This document shows, one piece after another, positions 6,196-14,987 of a DNA stretch of 54,511 bases. Each line of letters starts with the position of its first letter. Position 1 is the first letter of the stretch. Both the position numbers and the translations under genes were made by a program. This DNA comes from Nitrospira sp. SG-bin2. GTDB taxonomy: Bacteria > Nitrospirota > Nitrospiria > Nitrospirales > Nitrospiraceae. Below the pieces are notes generated by a model. The model saw only the letters and a list, made by a program, of their open reading frames with translations, did not search any database and was not told where the DNA came from. The stretch spans positions 1 to 54,511 of the forward strand of contig LVWT01000030.1 in assembly GCA_002083405.1 (NCBI GenBank), in the 5' to 3' direction.

Positions 6196-6544
6196 AGACC
6201 TCTGGAATGGGGTCGTAAATGGGGCTGATTTGGATTCTGCGGGCCTAACGATACTCGAAGAGTGCGTACGTACCGTAGACATCATAGACAAGCTTACAGG
6301 GGCTCTCAGCGCCAGAAATCAGGAATGGCTCCGCTTATCTGAAGAAGTCGAATTTCTCGCAGATGGCGCGGCGGAAATCCATCTAGTCGTGAACCCCCTA
6401 CTAAGGGAGATCCGACAACAACGTTTAGCCCTACGTCAACTCCTGGGCCAACTAAAACTCGGCACAGCCACCCCCAAGGGTAAAGATCCAAAGTCCGAGC
6501 ATAAGGGCCTCTTCGATCTCCTAGAGCAAGAGTTTAACTCTTAA
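6134..6544 (+). CDS. Terminase small subunit
   Basis: 136 residues. The pattern LGSRARDLWNGVV, LTILEECVRTVDIIDKL and VVNPLLREIRQQRLALRQLL is that of P27/actinophage-type small terminases, which bind the packaging site and recruit the large subunit. The ATG at 6134 is kept, despite a 62-base overlap with the previous gene, because the N-terminal P-x-x-LG-x-R-x-x-LW motif begins close to it. It is followed 45 bases later by the large terminase. Confidence 0.85.
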   Translation: MTTISDGCGKNPPSRLGSRARDLWNGVVNGADLDSAGLTILEECVRTVDIIDKLTGALSARNQEWLRLSEEVEFLADGAAEIHLVVNPLLREIRQQRLALRQLLGQLKLGTATPKGKDPKSEHKGLFDLLEQEFNS

Positions 6545-6589
6545 GTTTCATTCACCACGCGTTAGCGGTTACCTCATTTTGAGGGTTCT

Positions 6590-8155
6590 TTGTCCACGGA
6601 AAATCCCCGGAGCAACCCATTCAGCCTCGGGCCTGACGAGCCACTGTATCTAGGGGAAACCCGAACAGGCTCGCCGCGCCCCTTCAACTGCTTCGTGCCG
6701 GAAATCGTCAGCCCGGGAATGGCAGATAAATCCATCCGATTTCTGGAACTCATGGGTTTCGGCCTGGACGAATGGCAACAGTGGACGTTGAGGCAGATGT
6801 TAGGCCTTCGGGCCGACAAGACTTTCGCCTCCAAAGAGGTGTGCCTACTGGTGCCCCGCCGCAACGGGAAAACCCGCGTGCTAGAGGCTCGGTCGCTCGT
6901 AGGACTGTTCGTTCTCAAAGAGCCGCTGGTCATCAATACGGCGCAGGTATTCCCGACATGCCGAGAAAGCTACCTGAATCTGAAGCGGGCAATCGACAAC
7001 TGCCCGGACCTGGAGATGCGGAAAGTTCAGTTCCGCGCCGGAAATGACAACCTCAGCATCGAATACCAGGGCCGAAGGATTCTCTACAAGGCCCGGGGCA
7101 AGAACCCCATCCGTGGGCTCTCCCCCCAGGTGATCATCGCGGACGAGGCCTACGCGATGGACGACGAGATCGCGGCAGCCATTGAGAACGCTGTTGGCGC
7201 CGCACCGAACCGCCAATTCATCTGCACATCCTCCACGGGCCTCGATGACTCCGACTGGCTACTGCGGATGCGGGAGCGGGGCTTATCAGAACAGGGAAAA
7301 CACACCCTCGCCCTGATGGAGTGGTGCGCCGAACCGGGTTGCGACCTGGACGACTTGGAGCAGTACTTCAGGGCGAACCCCGCCCTAGGCATTCGAGTTT
7401 CCCTTGAATCCCTCGTTAGCGCCCGCCGAGGGCAGCCGGACAAGCAGTTCGGCCGGGAACGCCTCGGATTATGGGCCGACAACAAATTCCGATCCGTCAT
7501 CGATTTGGATTTGTGGGCCGACCTCGGAAAAGACTCAAGCGAGATAGATGTCACAAAATATGTGGTTGCCCTCGACGCAACCCCATCCGCGCCGCATGAC
7601 GCTGCAATCGCACTCGCAGGGTTTAATGCCAAAGGTAAGAAGCAGGTAGAGGTTGTCCGAACTGGTCGCTCGCTATCTTGGTGCCTTGAGGCACTCCAAA
7701 AGCTCTGTCAAGCGGGGCTCAGGCCACCACCCTTGGGAATTTGTGTACAGGCCGGCTCTGTCGCGGGCGGTTTAATACCCGAGATACAGAAGCTTCGGGA
7801 CCGCGATGGAAATCCGGTTGAAGTCATCCCCTTCGGCGCCAGGGATGTGACGGATGCCTGCGGATACCTTTTCGAAACGGTTACTAACCGATCCCTTTGT
7901 CATCTTAACGATATTTCTCTTAGTACTGCGCTATCTGGTGCTACCCGAATCCGTGTGGGAAAACTTGACGGCCCTAAAGGGGAAGAAGAATACCGCGCCT
8001 GGTATTGGGGACGAAAAGACGTTCTGGTGGACATCAGCCCGTTGTGCGCGATTACTTATGCCTTATGGGGCCTCAACATGAAAATCTCCGAGGAAGAGTT
8101 GAACAGAAAACACTACGAAGGTAAACCCTTCGGGGGCGGTATATGGCTGGTTTAA
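6590..8155 (+). CDS. terL: Terminase large subunit
   Basis: 521 residues with a TTG start preceded by GAGGG. N-terminal ATPase: Walker A variant VPRRNGKT at about 88-95, Walker B VIIADEA at about 181-187, and an SSTG coupling motif near 214. The C-terminal RNase-H-like nuclease starts around VVALDATPSAPHDAAIALAG. It cuts concatemeric DNA and drives it into the prohead. Its end overlaps the portal start by 13 bases. Confidence 0.97.
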   Translation: MSTENPRSNPFSLGPDEPLYLGETRTGSPRPFNCFVPEIVSPGMADKSIRFLELMGFGLDEWQQWTLRQMLGLRADKTFASKEVCLLVPRRNGKTRVLEARSLVGLFVLKEPLVINTAQVFPTCRESYLNLKRAIDNCPDLEMRKVQFRAGNDNLSIEYQGRRILYKARGKNPIRGLSPQVIIADEAYAMDDEIAAAIENAVGAAPNRQFICTSSTGLDDSDWLLRMRERGLSEQGKHTLALMEWCAEPGCDLDDLEQYFRANPALGIRVSLESLVSARRGQPDKQFGRERLGLWADNKFRSVIDLDLWADLGKDSSEIDVTKYVVALDATPSAPHDAAIALAGFNAKGKKQVEVVRTGRSLSWCLEALQKLCQAGLRPPPLGICVQAGSVAGGLIPEIQKLRDRDGNPVEVIPFGARDVTDACGYLFETVTNRSLCHLNDISLSTALSGATRIRVGKLDGPKGEEEYRAWYWGRKDVLVDISPLCAITYALWGLNMKISEEELNRKHYEGKPFGGGIWLV

Positions 8156-9609
8156 CGGAGCCGTGGGAGATCCCCCCACCCGGAGCTGTCATCAAACTTC
8201 CCAAAGAAGACTTGTCAGGGAAAGAACTCGCAAAGTTCATCCGCGACGACGTTATGCCCGTCTTCCAAACGGAGCGGTGCCGCCTTCAACTACTTGAACT
8301 GTGGGGCACGGGACAGCAGCCCACCGCCAACCATTACAAGGGTCAGAACAAAGAAAAACTGGTCCTCAAGAGATTCTCCCGCAACCCGTGGATAACCTTG
8401 ATGGTTTCCACCTTCGCCCAGCAGATGATTGTCGACGGGTTCCGCAAAGACGGCTCAAGGGAGAACGAAAAAGCCTGGGATACATGGCTGGCCAACAACA
8501 TGCCCGCCCAGCAGTTGACCATCAACCGCACCACCATCATCGCCGGATACTCCTTTGTCCGCGTGACGCAGGGGATAGGGGCCGATAAATCAGTTCAGGC
8601 CGTGATTCGCGCCGTAGATCCCCAGAACGCTTTCGCCATCTACACAGACCCCGGGGATGACTACCCTAGGTATCTCCTAGAGAAGTTGTTCGACGGCACC
8701 TACCGGTGGTGGGATTCCACGCGAACCGTTGAACTCGATGACGAACTGGAATACGTCCAAGAAGCGAATCATGCCTACGGGGTTGTCCCCTTCGTCCGCT
8801 ACCTAAACCAGGTCGACGCCAAGGGAAGATGCTGGGGGGATGTCGAACCCGTAGTGGAACTGGCCGCGCGGATGGATAAAACCGTCCTCGACAGGCTTCT
8901 CGTCCAGCACTTCAACTCCTTCAAAGTCCGCTACGGCACCGGCCTAGAGCAGCCCGACACCGAAGAGAAAACCGTCGCCGCCGCCAAACAACTTCAGCAT
9001 GGCGACTTCCTCGCCTCCTCTAATGAACTAGCCAAGTTCGGCACCCTTGACGAAACGGTGATGGACCCCTTCATCGCCGCCTACAAATCTGACCTTGAAA
9101 GCTTCCTCGCCATCACTCAACTCCCCCCGGATTTGGTGGGACAGGTAGCGAACATTGCGGCGGATGCACTTGAGGCTTCGAGGCGCGGCACCTACCAGAA
9201 ACTGTTCGAAAAGCAAACGATGTTCGGGCAATCCCACGCCCAGGTACTACGGCTGGCCGCCCTCATCGAGGGCCGCCCCGACGACGCCAACGACTACACC
9301 GCAAGAGTCCATTGGCAGGATGTGCAGATCAGAAGCCTCGCCCAATATGCGGACGCCTGGGGCAAGATTTGCGCCCAACTCGGCTACCCGAAAGACCTCG
9401 CATGGGTTGGCATTCCCGGCGTGGATCAAGCAGATGTTGCGCTGGCGAAGGAAGGTTACTTCAACGACACGGGCGAACACGGCCGCCTGAACAAGTACCT
9501 GCGCGAATTAGGCATCAAGCCGGATGGCGCCGTCCCCGGTCAACGTGGGGGAACAAACTCGATGCAAAATCAGCCTAAACCGGTCACGAGCGCCAATGAG
9601 CGCTCCTGA
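8143..9609 (+). CDS. Portal protein
   Basis: 488 residues, SPP1 gp6-like type as judged from length, position between large terminase and MuF-like genes, and motifs (AARMDKTVLDRLLVQHFNSF; LPPDLVGQVANIAADALEAS with the long helix typical of the portal crown). It forms the dodecameric ring through which DNA passes. GGGGGCGG precedes the ATG. The C-terminal tail is polar and disordered-looking. TGATG coupling leads into an inserted HNH gene. Confidence 0.95.
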   Translation: MAGLTEPWEIPPPGAVIKLPKEDLSGKELAKFIRDDVMPVFQTERCRLQLLELWGTGQQPTANHYKGQNKEKLVLKRFSRNPWITLMVSTFAQQMIVDGFRKDGSRENEKAWDTWLANNMPAQQLTINRTTIIAGYSFVRVTQGIGADKSVQAVIRAVDPQNAFAIYTDPGDDYPRYLLEKLFDGTYRWWDSTRTVELDDELEYVQEANHAYGVVPFVRYLNQVDAKGRCWGDVEPVVELAARMDKTVLDRLLVQHFNSFKVRYGTGLEQPDTEEKTVAAAKQLQHGDFLASSNELAKFGTLDETVMDPFIAAYKSDLESFLAITQLPPDLVGQVANIAADALEASRRGTYQKLFEKQTMFGQSHAQVLRLAALIEGRPDDANDYTARVHWQDVQIRSLAQYADAWGKICAQLGYPKDLAWVGIPGVDQADVALAKEGYFNDTGEHGRLNKYLRELGIKPDGAVPGQRGGTNSMQNQPKPVTSANERS

Positions 9610-10232
9610 TGGCGATGCGGATTGATGCCCAGATGGCCGGATGCAGCTTCCCCGGCTGTGACCGAGGGCATCATTCAATGGGCTACTGCAAGGGGCATCG
9701 TCAGCAACAATACAGAGGTCGCCCCCTAACAAGTCTACGACCCTGCGCGAGGCGCAAGTCGTGTCGTCTCTGCGACGGTATTGTATGGCGCCAGGGCTTG
9801 TGCTCGGCTCATTACCCGGGTGAATACCGAGGGGATCAGAAGCGCTTATCTACGTCAGTCGAAGAACGGCTAGCGGAGTTGATCGGTCCGCCCGACAGGA
9901 ACGGGTGCCAGGCGTGGCTAGGAACTCCCCGACCCGATGGGTACGGCTACTTCCATCTGAATGGAAAGCATCATCTCGCTCATCGGGTCGTCTACAGAGT
10001 TACCACCGGCTCGCCACTGAACGAGGGTGAGGTAATCCACCACACGTGCGCCAATCGCTGGTGTGTTAGCCCGAACCATCTACAGGCGGTATCTCACCAT
10101 GAAAACCTGGCAGAAATGGTCGAGCGTAAATTCTACCAAAGCCGTATTGCGGAATTGGAACGCGAAAACCAGTGGTTGATGGCTCGCGTTGGGGAGCTTG
10201 AGGCGGGGTTGCAATGCGGATTGGCGGTATAG
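9609..10232 (+). CDS. HNH homing endonuclease with two zinc modules
   Basis: 207 residues. Two N-terminal Cys/His modules (CSFPGCDRGHHSMGYCKGH; SCRLCDG...LCSAHY) precede an HNH_3-type nuclease: GYGYFHLNGKHHLAHRVVY, EVIHHTCANRWCVSPNHL, with the paired His as metal ligands and catalytic base. The C-terminal end is a coiled coil (RIAELERENQWLMARVGELE). It is inserted between portal and MuF-like genes, where no HNH is needed, so it is probably a mobile gene. Start overlaps the portal stop (TGATG). Confidence 0.9.
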   Translation: MAMRIDAQMAGCSFPGCDRGHHSMGYCKGHRQQQYRGRPLTSLRPCARRKSCRLCDGIVWRQGLCSAHYPGEYRGDQKRLSTSVEERLAELIGPPDRNGCQAWLGTPRPDGYGYFHLNGKHHLAHRVVYRVTTGSPLNEGEVIHHTCANRWCVSPNHLQAVSHHENLAEMVERKFYQSRIAELERENQWLMARVGELEAGLQCGLAV

Positions 10233-10235
10233 GAC

Positions 10236-11297
10236 GTGGCTCTCCGCCCCTTAGAGGCTTACGTCGCCTACTTGGCCGCGCGGCACGAACAGGATCAAGA
10301 GGCTATCGCCGCATCACTCGCGGTGGATCTCTACCCGCTGTGGACGATGGTGGACTTCCAAAGCCTCGACAAAACAATGCCCATGTGGCTGGCGGGTGTT
10401 TTACCGAGGATCAAAACAGCTTATCTGCAAAGCCAACGTGTAGCGGCTGTATTTACACAGAATGTCCGGTTTGCAAGCCTCCCGCTCGATGAACCCTTAC
10501 ACATCGCAGTCCCCAACGTGGAGAAGCCGCTAAGCATCTCCACCAATGCCTTCGCCATGCCCGATCTTGGTTTAGGTCTATTAAGAGACATCACCGCCCC
10601 ATTCGAAACACAGAGGGTGGCGACCTCCCTCACTGTCGAGGCGAACTACAAAACCAAAAAAGCAATGCCCGGCCTTGAAGACGAGTTGATGGACAACGCC
10701 CTCGTACGATCCTCCGGTGCGGCCGTTAAAGAAGCGATCAACGGTTCCAGGGATGTTGTCAAAAACATCACCAGGATAGATCAGAAACTCATCGGGTACG
10801 CCCGGGTAACGGATTCCAACCCCTGCCACTTCTGTGCACTCCTCGCCTCAAGGGGGGCGGTTTACGAGGAAGACTCATTCTCCCCGGAAAACGATACACG
10901 CAAAGAGGGTAGGAAATCGGACGCGGACTTCACTCCCAACAAAAACGCCCCGGACCTACCAGAGGGTTTCTCGGATGTGGCTAAGGTGCACAACAACTGT
11001 AAATGCACCCTCAGGCCGGTTTACGCGAAATCCCAAAGCCTGGATGAGGCCGCGCGATACTACCGAAAAGGCTGGAAAAACGTTTACAACGCGAACCCGA
11101 AAATGAGCAGCACGGGGCAGGTAAACGAATTCCGAAAATGGCTGAAGAACAACCCCTACGAGGGAAGCCAGCTAGACATATACAAGCTTGAGCAGGAGCT
11201 AAGGGATAGGGAAAACTCCCTCCTCCAAGCGGGCTTTCACCCAAACTCCCCACAAGTTAAGTGGGCGATTGCGCAGCGCAACAATTTCGCTGCATAA
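10236..11297 (+). CDS. MuF-like head morphogenesis protein
   Basis: 353 residues, GTG start. The middle carries the MuF signature: DSNPCHFCALLASRGAVY followed by VHNNCKCTLRPVY, with Cys/His residues typical of this family, which occurs once or a few times per virion and assists head assembly, sometimes as protease or injected protein. It directly follows the HNH insertion; without that insertion it would abut the portal gene as in related phages. Confidence 0.88.
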   Translation: MALRPLEAYVAYLAARHEQDQEAIAASLAVDLYPLWTMVDFQSLDKTMPMWLAGVLPRIKTAYLQSQRVAAVFTQNVRFASLPLDEPLHIAVPNVEKPLSISTNAFAMPDLGLGLLRDITAPFETQRVATSLTVEANYKTKKAMPGLEDELMDNALVRSSGAAVKEAINGSRDVVKNITRIDQKLIGYARVTDSNPCHFCALLASRGAVYEEDSFSPENDTRKEGRKSDADFTPNKNAPDLPEGFSDVAKVHNNCKCTLRPVYAKSQSLDEAARYYRKGWKNVYNANPKMSSTGQVNEFRKWLKNNPYEGSQLDIYKLEQELRDRENSLLQAGFHPNSPQVKWAIAQRNNFAA

Positions 11298-11300
11298 AAA

Positions 11301-11379
11301 TGTGCGCAACCGTATCGATTTGATACGAATCCGCACACACCAAATGGGATAGGCGAAACGCACGGCCCTAAACGGTGCG
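11301..11379 (+). other. Two hairpins between the MuF-like and scaffold genes
   Basis: First structure: TGTGCG (11301-11306) pairs with CGCACA (11332-11337), enclosing CGTATC/GATACG (11311-11316 with 11322-11327) around a 5-base loop. Second: CGCAC (11359-11363) pairs with GTGCG (11375-11379). The same GTGCG/CGCAC arms allow alternative pairing between the two hairpins. There is no T-run, so it is not a standard terminator; an mRNA stabiliser or attenuator before the highly needed scaffold and capsid genes is possible. Confidence 0.5.
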
Positions 11380-11393
11380 GAAATGGAGAAAAC

Positions 11394-12011
11394 ATGTCTG
11401 AAGATTCCGTCGAAAATGCTGAAACGGCCGACGACAGCGAAGATAATTCCGGTCCAGCGTCAAAAGCGTGGTGGCAATTCCCCGATAAAGACGCAGCGGT
11501 CGAATGGATGAACGATAAAGTCCAGAAGCGTCTCGCGCGGGAGAAATCCAAGTATGATCCTATTGTTTCAGAACATGCTATACTCAAAAAGAGGGTAGCG
11601 GATCTAGAGCCATTCGAGCAAGCTCAAAAGACCGACACCCAACGCTGGGAAGACGAACGCAACGCCCTCAAAGCAGAACTTGAGCGTTTGCAAAGTTTCG
11701 AAAAGAAAACCCAGCGCGACAACCTTGTGCGAGAGATCGCGGAAGACAAGGGACTGCCCGCCCGATTTTATTCGAGGATTCAGGGCGAAGACGCCGACAC
11801 CATCACGGCGGATATCGAAGACTTCCTTAACGTCTACAACGACGGTAAAACCACCAAACCCGCATCGCGGAAGCCCACAGAGACGGACGAAAAGCCCGCT
11901 CAGAAAGGCTACGGCGGCGGTGGATCAAGCAGCGACACCGACGATAAAGCCGTCGTGAGAAACGTTGTCAAAAAGTTCCGCGAGAACCAAAACAATTCTT
12001 TCGTGCGATAA
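11394..12011 (+). CDS. Scaffolding protein
   Basis: 205 residues: acidic N-terminus, charged coiled-coil centre (KRVADLEPFEQAQKTDTQRW; RNALKAELERLQSFEKKTQR) and a Gly/Ser-rich linker (GYGGGGSSSDTDD) before a basic C-terminal helix (VVRNVVKKFRENQNN), the part that usually contacts capsid protein. Position directly before the capsid gene is diagnostic. GGAG lies upstream of the ATG. Confidence 0.9.
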   Translation: MSEDSVENAETADDSEDNSGPASKAWWQFPDKDAAVEWMNDKVQKRLAREKSKYDPIVSEHAILKKRVADLEPFEQAQKTDTQRWEDERNALKAELERLQSFEKKTQRDNLVREIAEDKGLPARFYSRIQGEDADTITADIEDFLNVYNDGKTTKPASRKPTETDEKPAQKGYGGGGSSSDTDDKAVVRNVVKKFRENQNNSFVR

Positions 12012-12035
12012 GCGCACGCCTCCAAAAGGGTATAA

Positions 12036-13220
12036 ATGGCTAACGTTTTCCAAAAGCCGAACCTGATTGTCGATTCCGCCCTCGGGATGCTTCAGGACGT
12101 TCTAGTCCTGCCCAACCTGGTCTCCCTGAACCCGTTCAGCACGGACTTCAGCGGACTGTTGAACGACACCATCACGGTTCGGATCGAACTCCCCACCACC
12201 GCTGACGAGTGGGAACTCCGCTCCACGGGCGTCGACCGGACTTTGAACAAGAAGTACCTGTCGGAAACCACGATCGACGTGAAGCTGACAACCAACGTGT
12301 ACCACGCCGTCCCAATCACGGACGAAGAGTGGACCTTGGACATCAACAACTTCGCGATGAAAGTGCTTGCGCGCCAGGTCCGTGCAGTGCGCGACCGCAT
12401 CGAATACAAGCTGTCCAACCAGATTCGGGAAGCCGACTACTCCACCCTCCACCTCGCAGACGCGGATGGTGTGTACGAGGCTATGACTCGCGCCGGCACG
12501 CAGCTCAACAACAGCCGCATCCCCAAGGGCCGCAACATGATTGTTGGCTCGGCGGTGTATGAGGCTCTGCTGTTGGATGACCGGTTCAACCGCGCCGACT
12601 CCGCTGGTGACGCCGCCGCCTCCGCCGCGTTGCAGGACGCCCGCGTTAACCGGGTCGCTGGGAACAACATCTTCCAGGTTGACACCATCCCCAGTGGTTC
12701 CGCGTTCCTGTTCCACCCCACCGCGTTCATCATGATCTCCCGCTCCCCGAAGCAGCCCCTCTCCGACGTGCGGGGTGCCGACGCCGGCCAGGACGGTATC
12801 GCGATGCGCTGGCTGTCCACCTACTCGCAGGAAGACTGGGCCGATCTCTCGGTGCTCAACACCTACTGCGGTTTCGAGACGGTCATCGACCCGGCCTACA
12901 CCGACGACTTCGGTACTCACGGTGACGGTTTCGTTCGTGGCGCCCGAATCCAATTGAAGGCCACCACCGGCAACACCGCCATCGGCAACACCGGCACCAT
13001 CACGGCAGGCGCAGGTGCAAACCACACCCGCCAGTTGACTTTGGTGGACGACTACGGCGACAACCGCGCCCGCGACCCCTTCGTGGTGTGGGACTCCTCG
13101 GACGACACCAAAGCCACCGTCTCCGCCACCGGTCTCGTCACGGGTGTTGGTGCGGGTGCAGTGAACATCACCGCCGATATCGACGGCTTCACGAAGACCT
13201 ACGCGGCGACCGTTTCCTAA
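12036..13220 (+). CDS. Major capsid protein with C-terminal Ig-like domain
   Basis: 394 residues. The body resembles P22 gp5-type HK97-fold capsids of actinophages (TITVRIELPTTADEWELRST; YHAVPITDEEWTLDINNFAM; NMIVGSAVYEALLLDDRFNR). Residues after about 310 form a bacterial Ig-like (BIG_2) domain: VVWDSSDDTKATVSATGLVT, which would decorate the capsid surface. AAAAGGG precedes the ATG. The next gene starts in the stop codon (TAATG). Confidence 0.95.
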   Translation: MANVFQKPNLIVDSALGMLQDVLVLPNLVSLNPFSTDFSGLLNDTITVRIELPTTADEWELRSTGVDRTLNKKYLSETTIDVKLTTNVYHAVPITDEEWTLDINNFAMKVLARQVRAVRDRIEYKLSNQIREADYSTLHLADADGVYEAMTRAGTQLNNSRIPKGRNMIVGSAVYEALLLDDRFNRADSAGDAAASAALQDARVNRVAGNNIFQVDTIPSGSAFLFHPTAFIMISRSPKQPLSDVRGADAGQDGIAMRWLSTYSQEDWADLSVLNTYCGFETVIDPAYTDDFGTHGDGFVRGARIQLKATTGNTAIGNTGTITAGAGANHTRQLTLVDDYGDNRARDPFVVWDSSDDTKATVSATGLVTGVGAGAVNITADIDGFTKTYAATVS

Positions 13221-13699
13221 TGCAAGAGGCGCTGGCCACAGTCACGGACCTGGCCACGCTCATGAAGAAGTCCTTCGCGGACGAATCTCCTGAGTTGGCT
13301 CAAGCCGAGTTGCTGTTACAAATGGCCTCGGCTTGGGCGCGCAGCTACGCACAAAGAGTCTGGCCCACAACGGAACACATCCCAGCAACAAAAAGGGACA
13401 CCGTTGTCGGCATCATCCTGGCGGGTGTTCGCAGGGAGTTGCAAAACCCCAAGCGGGTGACATCGGAGACGTACGGCCCCAATTCAGCCGCCTACAGTCC
13501 ATGCCCCCCCGGGTTCTTCACACCCGAAGAGATTGCGTACCTCCAAAGATGCTCCGTCACAGGAAATTGGTGGGTGCAATCCACCTATAGGGATGACCCG
13601 GAAGAGTCCATCGGCTACGTGTGGGCAACGGATTTCAAAGCCCCCATACCGATGTACGCCCCCGGGGACCCCGGTTACGGGAGCGCCTACTACCGATGA
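13220..13699 (+). CDS. Head-to-tail adaptor (connector)
   Basis: 159 residues from the ATG that overlaps the capsid stop by one base. Helical N-terminus (LATVTDLATLMKKSFADESP; QAELLLQMASAWARSYAQRV) with the gp6/gp15-like connector pattern, then PCPPGFFTPEEIAYLQRC, a motif I associate with actinophage head-tail adaptors. It would form a ring beneath the portal. ATGA overlap with the next gene. Confidence 0.82.
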   Translation: MQEALATVTDLATLMKKSFADESPELAQAELLLQMASAWARSYAQRVWPTTEHIPATKRDTVVGIILAGVRRELQNPKRVTSETYGPNSAAYSPCPPGFFTPEEIAYLQRCSVTGNWWVQSTYRDDPEESIGYVWATDFKAPIPMYAPGDPGYGSAYYR

Positions 13700-14100
13700 T
13701 CGGCAAGGTTTTTCGCGCCATCAACGACACAGTAGGGGCCAAGAGGGACCGTCACGGAGACCCCGTTGATGACGACGGAATTCCTGTAGGGATCACCGAC
13801 GAGGATGGGGCCGCATACATCGGAACCATCGATGACATCTGGATTTCGGACGTAACACCAGGTGCCCCAACGGTTGCCACACAGTCAACATTGGGAGCCC
13901 CCTCCCGTCAAGAAACTTCGGACTCCAACGTCAGCTTCTGCTGCCCAAAGGACGGGATCGTCTTGAAGTACGGGGACCGGGTTGTGGTGGGAAACATGAA
14001 GTTCGAAATCAAAACCAATGCGAACTGGAACGACGTAAACCCGTTGACCGGGACAGACTTTGGAAGATTTTACGTCCAGGCGGTGGGTCGAATTGGATGA
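13696..14100 (+). CDS. Head-closure (stopper) protein
   Basis: 134 residues starting MIGKVFRAINDTVGAKRDRH; the ATG overlaps the previous stop by four bases. Beta-rich, with GTIDDIWISDVTPGAP and DRVVVGNMKFEIKTNANW followed by FYVQAVGRIG, which fits the small beta-barrel stopper family (SPP1 gp16-like). Position two after capsid supports the role. Confidence 0.75.
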   Translation: MIGKVFRAINDTVGAKRDRHGDPVDDDGIPVGITDEDGAAYIGTIDDIWISDVTPGAPTVATQSTLGAPSRQETSDSNVSFCCPKDGIVLKYGDRVVVGNMKFEIKTNANWNDVNPLTGTDFGRFYVQAVGRIG

Positions 14101-14479
14101 CGAAGCAGACTTCTACCTAGATGTCCACATATACCCCTACCCGAATCCGGCCCTCACAGAGATTTTGAAGAGCGAACGGCTAGGTGCGGTGGTGGCGGAT
14201 TACACCCAAAAGGTTGCCGCCGTCTACATCCAGAACATCGCTGACCGTCCCCGCAGAGGCGACCGGCATCCGGGTTTGATGGCCTCGAATGTGAAGGCCG
14301 CCATCATGATCGGCGGATTCAAGAATGACCGTGTCATCGGGGAAGTTTTGGTGGATGTCGAATACGCCACCTCCGACGAGTACGGACGCCACAGCCCCAC
14401 ACCCGGTCAGGTCACCACTTACGAAGGCTCGCACGACCTCAGAGGTGCCCTACACGCGGTCCTACCTCATCGCCCATGA
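14093..14479 (+). CDS. Head-tail connector, HK97 gp10-like position
   Basis: About 128 residues. Likely TTG start at 14093 (LDDEADFYLDVHIYPYPNPA), eight bases inside the previous gene, with GGCGGTGGG upstream; TTG at 14060 is an alternative. The order connector-stopper-this-terminator is standard. GLMASNVKAAIMIGGFKNDR and IGEVLVDVEYATSDEYGRHS fit the neck-protein family in general form. Four-base overlap with the next gene. Confidence 0.7.
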   Translation: MDDEADFYLDVHIYPYPNPALTEILKSERLGAVVADYTQKVAAVYIQNIADRPRRGDRHPGLMASNVKAAIMIGGFKNDRVIGEVLVDVEYATSDEYGRHSPTPGQVTTYEGSHDLRGALHAVLPHRP

Positions 14480-14979
14480 ACCTGCCCAACTGGTTTAAGG
14501 GAGGGTTTGAGGACACCGAGGACGCGATCTGCGACTACTTCGAGTGGCTCCTGGGCGACAGCGTCTTTGTCTGCACCTGGCTTCCCCCAGGGCATTACAC
14601 ACCAACAGTTGAACCTAACGGCGGAACTCAACCGACTTTGAGGGTATGGCGACAGCCAGGCTTAGCGGAACCGGACCTTCGCGTTGACGAAACCCTGATC
14701 CAAATAGCCTCCATCGCTGAAACACGTGCCGACGCATGGAAATTGTGTGATTTCGTCCGATCGATGATGGACCCGTACGTGCTCGAAAGGTTCCCCATCC
14801 CCCGCAAGGACGGCTCTGTAACCAAGTTTTCCTACTCGAAGGAATGGCTTGGCCCGCAGACGATTCCAGAGCGAATCATTGATGAAAAGTTCATTCCGGT
14901 GACCTACAAGCTTCCCATCAGGAAGCCCCGGAACCTGCCGAACTACCGGCAGATCATAAACAATCTCCTTCCTGATTAA
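14476..14979 (+). CDS. Tail terminator protein
   Basis: 167 residues. WFKGGFEDTEDAICDYFEWL is followed by LRVWRQPGLAEPDLRVDETL and the helix ETRADAWKLCDFVRSMMDPY, the typical alpha/beta layout of tail terminator proteins that cap the tail tube at the head side. It lies just before the major tail protein. ATG in a four-base overlap. Confidence 0.78.
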   Translation: MNLPNWFKGGFEDTEDAICDYFEWLLGDSVFVCTWLPPGHYTPTVEPNGGTQPTLRVWRQPGLAEPDLRVDETLIQIASIAETRADAWKLCDFVRSMMDPYVLERFPIPRKDGSVTKFSYSKEWLGPQTIPERIIDEKFIPVTYKLPIRKPRNLPNYRQIINNLLPD

Positions 14980-14987
14980 GAGGATTC

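Noticed and set aside
12102..13025. 307-residue minus-strand ORF opposite the capsid gene
   Set aside because: It is a GC-rich antisense shadow: low-complexity Val/Gly/Arg composition, no ribosome site, and the plus-strand capsid is certain.
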